A stretch of DNA of 12,412 nucleotides from JAICJR01 sp036491015 (GTDB lineage Bacteria; Actinomycetota; Thermoleophilia; Solirubrobacterales; Thermoleophilaceae). The stretch lies in contig DASXCV010000229.1 of assembly GCA_036491015.1 (NCBI GenBank), forward strand, positions 1 to 12,412, in the 5' to 3' direction. The translations under genes and the position numbers were made by a program. Positions 1 through 5,177 of this stretch are shown piece by piece. The notes beneath the pieces were generated by a model that was not told the origin of the DNA, did no database searches, and saw nothing but the letters and a program-made list of their open reading frames with translations. The stretch's first letter is position 1. The number at the start of each line of letters is the position of its first letter.

Positions 1-810
1 GAGGTCGGCGTCGCGCCCCACGATGCACACCGTCGCGTCGGCCTCGAGCGGCGGGATGCAGGAGCCCGAGCCCTCGAAGATCAGCGCGTCCGGGCCGAGC
101 GAGACCGCCAGCCGCGCGCCCGCCGGCACGTTCGACTCGAAGGGCTCCCCCACGAACCCGCCGCCCACGCGGCGGCAGCCGACCGTCGGCACGCCGGCGG
201 TCACCGCGTCCTCGAGATAGTCGGACGCCGCGTGGCGGCCGTCGGCGGCGATCGCGCGCAGGTCGGCGAGGGAAATGCCGGCGTCGGCCACCTGCGGCTC
301 GGCCGGCCCCCCGCGGCCCATCGACAGGATCACCGGCCGCACGCCGCGCTCGCGCAGCAGGCCGGCCCAGTGGCCCGCCACCGCCGTCTTGCCGGTGCGC
401 TTGCCGGTGCCGATCACCGCGAGCGTGGGGCCGCCGAAGTCGACCGGCTCGTAGCTCGGCGGCGTGAGGAGCGCGCCCGGCGCCTCGTAAGCGAGGCCGA
501 GGTGAAGCGCCAGCGCCGCCAGCCGCAGCTTGGCCGAGCGCGGCAGCACCGGCTCGTCGGCCAGGTCCACCACCGCCCGCGCGCCGGCACCGGCGGCCAG
601 CCGCAGCGCCTCCGCCGGGTCGCCGAGCTCGAGCGCGAAGCCGTAGTGCACGACAGCGTCCTCCAGCACGCCGCGGCGAACCTTCTCCTCCCCGCCGCAG
701 AAGACGACGGAGGCGATCTCGCGCTCCGCGGCGAGCCGCTCCAGCGCGTCTCGGACGGCCGCGGGATGGTGCTCGCCGTCGATCAGCGCGACTACTGGCG
801 CGCGTTCCAT
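1..810 (-). CDS. Cyclic 2,3-diphosphoglycerate synthetase-like P-loop protein (partial, C-terminus beyond left edge)
   Basis: An uninterrupted frame of 270 codons runs from an ATG at 810 off the left edge of the window. It begins MERAPVVALIDGEHHPAAVR and has a glycine-rich nucleotide-binding loop GTGKRTGKT at residues 134-142, then GGGFVGEPFESNVPAGA and the segment FEGSGSCIPPLEAD. This layout, an N-terminal domain opening with 'ALIDGEHHP' followed by a central P-loop ATPase-like domain, matches what I recall of cyclic 2,3-diphosphoglycerate synthetase. In methanogens that enzyme uses ATP to close 2,3-diphosphoglycerate into its cyclic form, a compatible solute. Homologues are annotated in some high-GC actinobacteria, where the function is untested. 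The family is about 450 aa, so roughly 40% is missing here. There is no in-frame start further upstream and no good ribosome binding site. The gene lies 32 bp after the MarR gene and is probably co-transcribed with it. The family call is from memory of the motif pattern. Confidence 0.75.
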   Translation of the reverse strand, partial: MERAPVVALIDGEHHPAAVRDALERLAAEREIASVVFCGGEEKVRRGVLEDAVVHYGFALELGDPAEALRLAAGAGARAVVDLADEPVLPRSAKLRLAALALHLGLAYEAPGALLTPPSYEPVDFGGPTLAVIGTGKRTGKTAVAGHWAGLLRERGVRPVILSMGRGGPAEPQVADAGISLADLRAIAADGRHAASDYLEDAVTAGVPTVGCRRVGGGFVGEPFESNVPAGARLAVSLGPDALIFEGSGSCIPPLEADATVCIVGRDADL

Positions 811-842
811 CGGCGCATTGTGGCTAGCGGGCGTCGCGCGCG

Positions 843-1211
843 CTACCGCGCGAGTGTGTCGGCCAGCACCCGCTCGTACGTGGGCGCCGCCGCGGCGAGC
901 CGCTTGTGGCCCTCTTCGGTGATCTTGGCGTAGATCCCGCGCCGGTCGTTGTTGCACATAGCGCGCACCGCGAGGCCCTCCTCCTCGAGCCGGGCAACCA
1001 CGCGGGAGCACGTGCTCTGGTTGAGGTGGGCCGCGCCTGCGACGTCCTGCATGCGGCACTCGGAGGCGGCGCCGAGGTGGTCGAGCACCTCGTATTCGAC
1101 CGTCGAGAGATCGTGCAGCTCGCGCAGCTCACGGTCGAGCGCGGCGTGTACGGCGGCGTGCCGGGCGGCCAGATCGCGCCACTCGGCCACTGGATCTGTC
1201 TTCACTGACAT
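843..1211 (-). CDS. MarR-family transcriptional regulator
   Basis: This 122-aa winged-helix regulator has the MarR layout: an N-terminal helix (to about residue 33), the helix 'LSTVEYEVLDHLGAA' (35-49), a recognition helix region 'LNQSTCSRVVARLEEEGL' (63-80), and the wing 'CNNDRRGIYAKIT' (86-98) with the family's DxRxxxxxLT-like signature. A short C-terminal dimerisation helix follows (100-122). It is divergently transcribed from the MFS exporter with a 76-bp shared spacer, the classic arrangement for a MarR repressor controlling a multidrug efflux pump. It therefore probably binds that spacer and is released by a small-molecule ligand. Three cysteines (C52, C68 in the DNA-recognition region, C86) could allow redox sensing, but this is speculative. 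A -10-like TATGAT lies 6 bases before the ATG and no Shine-Dalgarno is visible, so the mRNA may be leaderless. At 122 aa it is somewhat short for the family (about 140-150). Confidence 0.92.
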   Translation of the reverse strand: MSVKTDPVAEWRDLAARHAAVHAALDRELRELHDLSTVEYEVLDHLGAASECRMQDVAGAAHLNQSTCSRVVARLEEEGLAVRAMCNNDRRGIYAKITEEGHKRLAAAAPTYERVLADTLAR

Positions 1212-1217
1212 GCGTTG

Positions 1218-1223
1218 ATCATA
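1218..1223 (-). promoter_or_regulatory. Putative -10 element of the MarR gene
   Basis: On the minus strand the hexamer reads TATGAT, one mismatch from TATAAT. Only 6 bases separate it from the ATG at 1211, so transcription should start at or within a base or two of the start codon, giving a leaderless transcript. No convincing -35 hexamer is visible at 16-18 bases upstream. The position is seen in the sequence; promoter function is inferred. Confidence 0.5.
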
Positions 1224-1244
1224 GCCGAATCCATGTTCACGAAT

Positions 1245-1262
1245 CTTTCACTTCAGGAAAAG
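1245..1262. promoter_or_regulatory. Imperfect inverted repeat, candidate MarR operator
   Basis: An 18-bp imperfect palindrome (CTTT..CT..AG..AAAG, 12 of 18 positions symmetrical) is centred at 1253/1254. It overlaps the presumed -35 region of the exporter promoter. The pentamer TTCAC also recurs at 1236-1240 and 1247-1251, 11 bp apart and thus on the same helix face. A MarR dimer usually binds a 16-20 bp palindrome in the divergent spacer. This is the best candidate there, but the symmetry is modest. Confidence 0.3.
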
Positions 1263-1279
1263 TTGCAATGTCATATAAT
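1252..1279 (+). promoter_or_regulatory. Putative promoter of the MFS exporter (leaderless)
   Basis: A perfect TATAAT lies at 1274-1279, with a weak -35 (TTCAGG, 3 of 6 matches to TTGACA) at 1252-1257 and a 16-bp spacer. The expected transcription start, about 7 bases after the -10, falls at 1285-1287, against the ATG at 1288. There is no Shine-Dalgarno between the -10 and the ATG. The spacer is distinctly AT-rich compared with the rest of the window. Confidence 0.6.
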
Positions 1280-1287
1280 CCCGCGGC

Positions 1288-2772
1288 ATGAATGCCTCCT
1301 CCACCACCCAAGCCCATTCCAACCCCATTACAAAGGCCGGCGCGGACATTCTCGATCGCCGCGGCTGGCTGACGCTGCTCGTTCTGTGCGGCATCTTGTT
1401 CCTGGATGGTCTCGACGTCTCCATGGTCGGCATTGCGCTGCCGAGCATCGAACGCGACCTCCATCTCTCCACCTCGACCCTGCAGTGGGTGGTGAGCGGT
1501 TACGTGCTCGGCTACGGCGGACTGCTACTGCTGGGCGGGCGCACGGCCGACCTGCTCGGGCGGCGCCAGACGCTGCTCGTGGCGCTGGCCGTGTTCGCCG
1601 CCGCGTCGATCTTCGGCACGTTCGTGAGCAGTGGTCCGCTGCTGATCGCGTCGCGTTTCGTCAAGGGCGCGAGCGCCGCGTTCACGGCGCCGGCGAGCCT
1701 CTCGATCATCACCACCACGTTCCCCGAGGGTCCCGCGCGCAACCGCGCCCTCGGCATCTACACCGCCACCGGCGCAAGCGGCTTCTCGATGGGCCTCGTG
1801 CTCGGCGGGTTGCTGACGACCATCGGCTGGCGCTTCACCTTCCTGCTCCCGGTGCCGATCGCGCTGGCGCTGCTCGCGGTGGCCCCGCGGGTGCTCAGGC
1901 GCGATGAGCCCTCGGAGCGGGCGGAGGGCAACTTCGACATCGCGGGAGCCGCACTGATCACGACGGCGATGCTCGCGCTCGTGTACGGCGTCTCCGATGC
2001 TCCGCAGGCGGGCTGGACCTCGGCGCGCACGATCGTCGCGCTCGTGGCGGCCGCGGTGCTCGGCACCGCGTTCGTGCAGGTCGAGCAGCGCGTGAAGCAC
2101 CCGCTGGTGCGTCTCGGGCTGTTTCGCGTGCCCGGAGTGCTGCGCGCCAACCTGGCGGCAATGGCGATGTTCGGCTGCTACGTGGGCTTCCAGTTCATCG
2201 GCACGCTGTACATGCAGCAGCTGCTCGGCTGGTCGGCGCTCGGCACCGCGATGGCGTTCCTGCCGGCCGGCCTGATCGTGGCGTTCGCCGCGCCGCGAAT
2301 CGGCGGGTTGGCCACGCGGGTAGGCACGACGCCGCTGATCGCGATCGGGATGGTCGCCTTCGTAACCGGCTATGCGCTGTTCCTGCGCATCGGCGCGGAC
2401 CCGACCTACGCCGGCATCATCCTGCCGACGATCCTGCTGCTCGGCGTGGGCTTCGCGCTCACGTTCCCGTCGGTGAACATGGCGGCCACCACCGGCGTGG
2501 CCGACCACGAGCAGGGCCTCGCCTCCGGCCTCGTGAGCACGTCGATCCAGCTCGGCGGCGCGCTCGTGCTGTCGGTGGTCACCGCGGTGGTGACCGCGCA
2601 GAGCGGCAGCGGGACCAGCGCCAGCTCCCTGCTCGACGGCTTCCGCCCCGGCCTCGGCGTGGTGACGGCGGTGGCCGTGCTCGGCCTCGCCACCGCCGCG
2701 AGCGGCCTCGCGTGGCGCGCGCGCTTCGCCCGCTTCCGTGCGAGCGACCCGGCGCCCTGCGTCGACTGCTAG
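1288..2772 (+). CDS. MFS drug:H+ antiporter, DHA2 (14-TM, EmrB/QacA-like) family
   Basis: This 494-aa integral membrane protein has a hydrophobic pattern consistent with 14 transmembrane helices, the hallmark of DHA2 exporters driven by the proton gradient. Family motifs are visible: 'LDGLDVSMVGIALPSI' in helix 1 (the D1 motif, LDxTVVNVALP-like), 'GGRTADLLGRRQTL' after helix 2 (motif A), and 'GASGFSMGLVLGGLLT' in helix 5 (motif C, typical of antiporters, although the usual GP dipeptide is GL or GF here). A two-helix insert around residues 210-260 and the final helix near 455-475 fit the 14-helix layout. Its likely role is efflux of hydrophobic toxic compounds across the inner membrane; the substrate cannot be read from sequence. 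The divergent MarR gene suggests ligand-induced derepression. The start is fixed by the -10 hexamer 9 bases upstream; no ribosome binding site is present. The stop lies 12 bp from that of the convergent PRC-barrel gene. Confidence 0.93.
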   Translation: MNASSTTQAHSNPITKAGADILDRRGWLTLLVLCGILFLDGLDVSMVGIALPSIERDLHLSTSTLQWVVSGYVLGYGGLLLLGGRTADLLGRRQTLLVALAVFAAASIFGTFVSSGPLLIASRFVKGASAAFTAPASLSIITTTFPEGPARNRALGIYTATGASGFSMGLVLGGLLTTIGWRFTFLLPVPIALALLAVAPRVLRRDEPSERAEGNFDIAGAALITTAMLALVYGVSDAPQAGWTSARTIVALVAAAVLGTAFVQVEQRVKHPLVRLGLFRVPGVLRANLAAMAMFGCYVGFQFIGTLYMQQLLGWSALGTAMAFLPAGLIVAFAAPRIGGLATRVGTTPLIAIGMVAFVTGYALFLRIGADPTYAGIILPTILLLGVGFALTFPSVNMAATTGVADHEQGLASGLVSTSIQLGGALVLSVVTAVVTAQSGSGTSASSLLDGFRPGLGVVTAVAVLGLATAASGLAWRARFARFRASDPAPCVDC

Positions 2773-2784
2773 CCGACGCCCCGG

Positions 2785-3144
2785 TCAGTCCGCGTGCTCG
2801 AGCTCGAACAGCTCGAGCCGCGGGCGGCCGTCGGGCGTCTCAATCCCGTAGTGGAGATACAGCGCGTCCTCGACCTCGGGCGCAAGCGGCTCGTCGCGGC
2901 GAAGGTGCGGAGAGCCTTTGATGTCCTGCCTGCCGAGGTCGAGGATCAACGCGCCCCCCTCTTCGAACGCGCCTGTGAGCGGCACGAGAACGGAGCGGAG
3001 TCCGAACAGCCCCGTTCGCACCAGCCCGAACCGGGGCTCGCCCGCGGCGGAGTAGATGGCCGTCAGCCGGCCAACCCGGTCGCCGTCGCGATCGAACACC
3101 TCGAGCCCAGGCCAGGCCCTGGAGTCGTCCACCTTTGTGTCCAT
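2785..3144 (-). CDS. PRC-barrel domain protein
   Basis: This soluble 119-aa protein has an N-terminal PRC-barrel: 'GLEVFDRDGDRVGRLTAIY' (about residues 13-31), then beta-strands 'PRFGLVRTGLFGLRSVLVPL' (37-56). An acidic C-terminal part follows ('LAPEVEDALYLHYGI', then 'LELFELEHAD'). PRC-barrels are small beta-barrels in photosynthetic reaction centre H subunits, RimM and many stand-alone stress or housekeeping proteins; the actinobacterial single-domain members have no firm function. I place the start at 3144 rather than the in-frame ATG at 3153. GGGAG at 3154-3158 is 9 bases from the former and touches the latter. The gene converges on the MFS exporter and stands alone on its strand, with a hairpin in its leader. 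Family assignment is good; the biological role is unknown. Confidence 0.82.
   Translation of the reverse strand: MDTKVDDSRAWPGLEVFDRDGDRVGRLTAIYSAAGEPRFGLVRTGLFGLRSVLVPLTGAFEEGGALILDLGRQDIKGSPHLRRDEPLAPEVEDALYLHYGIETPDGRPRLELFELEHAD
2796..2818. terminator. 9-bp perfect inverted repeat at the convergent gene end
   Basis: GCTCGAGCT (2796-2804) and AGCTCGAGC (2810-2818) form a perfect 9-bp stem around a 5-base loop, 24 bp after the exporter stop codon. It could act as a U-less terminator for the exporter. It lies inside the end of the PRC-barrel gene, where it encodes the alternating Leu-Glu tail, so codon choice alone may explain it. There is no T run on either side. Confidence 0.35.
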
Positions 3145-3153
3145 TAGCCGCAT

Positions 3154-3158
3154 CTCCC
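3154..3158 (-). promoter_or_regulatory. Ribosome binding site that decides the PRC-barrel start
   Basis: On the minus strand GGGAG sits directly against the ATG at 3153 but 9 bases before the ATG at 3144. Only the second spacing is usable, so the shorter 119-aa protein is preferred. Confidence 0.6.
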
Positions 3159-3174
3159 GATTCCGCGCATCAGA

Positions 3175-3191
3175 GCGGGCGATGTGCCCGC
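3175..3191. other. GC-rich hairpin in the spacer upstream of the PRC-barrel gene
   Basis: GCGGGC (3175-3180) and GCCCGC (3186-3191) form a perfect 6-bp stem with a 5-base loop, extendable by a G:U and a G:C pair. It lies about 16 bases upstream of the PRC-barrel Shine-Dalgarno and would be in that gene's 5' leader. It may be a leader structure, an operator or chance. The rest of the 3159-3300 spacer is relatively AT-rich around 3211-3230 and presumably holds the divergent promoters, but I see no convincing -35/-10 pair. Confidence 0.3.
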
Positions 3192-3300
3192 CCTGAACGC
3201 GGTCTCTCCATACCTCAAATTAGTGATTCCGGGAGCCTAGTCCGGTAAACCTCCGCACGCAGGGAGAAGCGGCCAGGCGTCGAATAACCCCGGTCAACCC

Positions 3301-3308
3301 AAGGAGGT
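3301..3308 (+). promoter_or_regulatory. Near-perfect Shine-Dalgarno for the DUF5679 peptide
   Basis: AAGGAGGT is fully complementary to the 3' end of 16S rRNA and lies 9 bases before the ATG at 3318. It is the strongest ribosome binding site in the window and implies high translation of a very small protein. Confidence 0.85.
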
Positions 3309-3317
3309 GGCTGCACC

Positions 3318-3464
3318 ATGCCAGAGGGCTATTGCGTCAAGGAAAAGAAGAAGGTCGAGATCCAGAACCCGCAGCAGGTGACCATGAAGAACGGTCGCCC
3401 GGCGATTCAGGGCATCTGCCCGTCCTGCGGCACGAAGATCTTCAAGATCGGGAAGCTGGACTAG
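3318..3464 (+). CDS. DUF5679-family zinc-ribbon-like small protein
   Basis: The frame encodes a 48-aa basic peptide: it begins MPEGYCVKEKKKVEIQNP, continues VTMKNGRPAIQG, and ends with 'CPSCGTKIFKIGKLD'. 'VTMKNGRPA.QG.CP.CGTK.F.IGK' is the characteristic string of DUF5679, a short zinc-ribbon family common in actinobacteria and also seen in the C-terminal ribbons of some topoisomerases I. Family members, as I recall them, start 'YCVKC', giving two CxxC knuckles. Here the first pair is CVKE, so only C6 remains with C35 and C38 of the second knuckle, which leaves zinc binding uncertain. The start is set by the AAGGAGGT site upstream. Function is unknown; nucleic-acid binding is a reasonable guess from the ribbon and the lysine content. 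It sits alone between two minus-strand genes. Confidence 0.85.
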   Translation: MPEGYCVKEKKKVEIQNPQQVTMKNGRPAIQGICPSCGTKIFKIGKLD

Positions 3465-3491
3465 TTGCTGGTTGCTGGTTGCTAGTTGCTA
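3464..3491. repeat. Four tandem copies of a 7-bp unit (GTTGCTG/GTTGCTA)
   Basis: The units are 3464-3470 GTTGCTG, 3471-3477 GTTGCTG, 3478-3484 GTTGCTA and 3485-3491 GTTGCTA. The first G is the last base of the DUF5679 stop codon. A fifth copy occurs at 3503-3509, inside the end of the phosphoesterase gene. This looks like slippage-generated sequence in the short gap between convergent genes; no protein is encoded there. Confidence 0.8.
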
Positions 3492-3523
3492 GGTACTAGC
3501 CGGTTGCTGTCTCCCCCAGCAAC
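3488..3523. terminator. Stem-loops between convergent DUF5679 and phosphoesterase genes
   Basis: GTTGCTG (3503-3509) pairs perfectly with CAGCAAC (3517-3523) around a 7-base loop. Just before it GCTAG (3488-3492) pairs with CTAGC (3496-3500) around GTA. Together they could stop transcription from either side. There is no T run, and the first stem lies within the last codons of the phosphoesterase gene. Any of the upstream tandem GTTGCTG copies could compete for the same CAGCAAC arm. Confidence 0.35.
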
Positions 3524-4290
3524 TGTCCTGACTTCTCGTACTCGTAGGTCCTGGGGTCGAACGTGAGGATCGCTTCCTGCTCGTGGAAGGGGTACTTGCG
3601 GTAGACGGTCACGCGCTCGGGTGAAGCCTCGATCACGCCGTAGCAGGGCTTGGTCTTGCCGCGCAGGCGGGTGGTCGAGACCGTACCGGCGTTGACCACG
3701 AACAGGTCCTCGAGCCGCCACGCGTACGACACGTGCTTGTGGCCCGAGAGCACGAGGTGGCAGTCGGCGCGCTGGAGACACTCGAGCGCGTCGCCCGCGT
3801 CGTGCACCACGTTGCGCTCGCGGCCCGTGCCGGGCACCGGCAGGAGGTGGTGGTGCAGGACGAAGATGCGCAGGTACGCATCGCTCGCGAAGCACTCCTC
3901 GATCCAGCTGTAGCGGCCGCGGCCGATCGTGCCGTGGTCGAGGTCCGGCTCCGTCGAGTCGATCGCGACGATCGACACGCCGTCGATGTGGAGGAAGGTG
4001 GAGCGCTCGCCGAACAGCTCTTCGAAGTGCACGTAGCCGACGTTGCGCGAGTCGTGGTTGCCGGGCACGACGATCACGCGCTCACACTGGAGCCTGTCGA
4101 GGTAGTCGCGCGCGGCCTGGTACTCGGGGCGGAAACCGTCGTTGGTGAGGTCGCCCGACACGATCACGCAGTCCGGCTGGAGCTCGTTCAGCTCGGCGAC
4201 CGCGCGCTCGAGCAGGCTCGGCACGAAATGCGGTGACCCGCAGTGCAGATCGGAGATCTGCGCGATCGTGACGGTGCCGTCTCCGTTCAT
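3496..4290 (-). CDS. Calcineurin-like metallophosphoesterase (CpdA-like, class III phosphodiesterase type)
   Basis: This 264-aa enzyme has the complete two-metal phosphoesterase signature: 'QISDLHCG' (D14, H16), 'GDLTN' (46-50, D47), 'GNHD' (77-80), the histidine cluster 'LHHHLLP' (145-151) and 'GHKH' (183-186). The opening 'IAQISDLH' and the GHxH motif late in the protein are typical of the CpdA/3',5'-cyclic-nucleotide phosphodiesterase branch, but related enzymes act on other phosphodiesters and monoesters, so the substrate is open. There is no signal peptide or membrane helix, so it should be cytoplasmic. Its ATG overlaps the folP stop (ATGA at 4287-4290), indicating translational coupling as the last gene of the operon. 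The tail after residue 255 runs into the repeat region and may be variable in length. Confidence 0.88.
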   Translation of the reverse strand: MNGDGTVTIAQISDLHCGSPHFVPSLLERAVAELNELQPDCVIVSGDLTNDGFRPEYQAARDYLDRLQCERVIVVPGNHDSRNVGYVHFEELFGERSTFLHIDGVSIVAIDSTEPDLDHGTIGRGRYSWIEECFASDAYLRIFVLHHHLLPVPGTGRERNVVHDAGDALECLQRADCHLVLSGHKHVSYAWRLEDLFVVNAGTVSTTRLRGKTKPCYGVIEASPERVTVYRKYPFHEQEAILTFDPRTYEYEKSGQLLGETATG

Positions 4291-5177
4291 TTCGGTTCTC
4301 GTCTCAGGCTCGCGTCGAGTCGAAGCTCTTCCGAGACCTTAACCACCCCGCGCAGCGCGTCCCTCACGTCGAGGTAGTCGCGCGTCTGCGCGACGTCGTG
4401 AACGCGCAGGATCGTGGCCCCGTGGTCCACGCCCTCCCCCACCGCGGCGAGCGTGCCCGCGAGCCGGTCGCGTGGGCCGCGGCCGGTGATGGCGCCGATG
4501 AAGTCCTTGCGCGACGCCGCCAGCAGGATCGGGCGGCCCAGCTCCCGGAGCGCGCCGATCCCGCGCAGCGCCTCCACCGTCTCGGCCGGCGTCTTCGCGA
4601 AGTCCGGCCCCGGGTCCACCACGATGTGCGCCTCGTCGAGCCCGCGCTCGGCGCACTGTGCAATGCGCTCGCGCAGGAAGCCGAGCACGTCCTGCGCCAC
4701 GTCGTCGTACCCGGGGAAGTCTTTGTGCTTCGGCTCCGCGCGGGTGTGCATGAGGACGAGCGCGGCCCCGGCCGCGGCGCAGGCGTCGGCGAGCAGCGGG
4801 TCGCGCAGCCCGCTCACGTCGTTGACCATCGCCGCGCCGGCAGCGAGCGCGGCCTGTGCCACCGGCGCCTTCCAGGTGTCCACGGACACGATCAGGCCCT
4901 CGGCGGCGAGGCGCTCCACGAGCGGCACCACGCGTTCGATCTCGGCCTCGGGCGACAGCGGCTCGGAGCCGGTCACGCCGGACTCGCCGCCCACGTCGAT
5001 CAGGTCCGCGCCCTCGTCGGTGAGCTGCAGCGCGCGGCGCAGCTGTGACGCCAGGTCGGCCACCTCCGAGCCGTCGGAGAACGACTCCGGCGACGCGTTC
5101 ACGATCCCCATCAGGAGCGGCCGCCGCTGCTCGAGCTCGAGCACCCGTCCCGGGATTCGCAGCGTCAGCGTGCTCAC
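4287..5177 (-). CDS. folP: Dihydropteroate synthase-like protein (FolP family, altered pABA/sulfa loop)
   Basis: This 296-aa TIM-barrel protein carries the pterin-binding signatures: 'MGIVNASPESFSDG' (23-36), 'GADLIDVGGES' (56-66), 'SVDTWKAPVA' (98-107), 'MVNDVSGL' (117-124), 'LMHTRAEP' (142-149), 'VVDPGPDFAKT' (186-196), 'AASRKDFIG' (220-228) and 'LRVHDV' (257-262). True FolP joins 6-hydroxymethyl-dihydropterin pyrophosphate and p-aminobenzoate to make dihydropteroate for folate. Most pterin and diphosphate contacts are present, including N27, D100, N119, D188, K223 and R258. The usual 'GGESTRPG' loop, whose Thr-Arg contacts pABA, is 'GGESGVTG' here. It starts with GTG at 5177, overlapping the glpD stop (GTGA); GGAGGG is 12 bases upstream. 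No other folate genes are adjacent. It may be the housekeeping enzyme of this lineage or a FolP2-like paralogue. Confidence 0.85.
   Translation of the reverse strand: MSTLTLRIPGRVLELEQRRPLLMGIVNASPESFSDGSEVADLASQLRRALQLTDEGADLIDVGGESGVTGSEPLSPEAEIERVVPLVERLAAEGLIVSVDTWKAPVAQAALAAGAAMVNDVSGLRDPLLADACAAAGAALVLMHTRAEPKHKDFPGYDDVAQDVLGFLRERIAQCAERGLDEAHIVVDPGPDFAKTPAETVEALRGIGALRELGRPILLAASRKDFIGAITGRGPRDRLAGTLAAVGEGVDHGATILRVHDVAQTRDYLDVRDALRGVVKVSEELRLDASLRREPK

Noticed and set aside
3154..3317. A riboswitch or small RNA in the largest spacer
   Set aside because: Only one short hairpin and a Shine-Dalgarno are visible; no recognisable riboswitch core was found.
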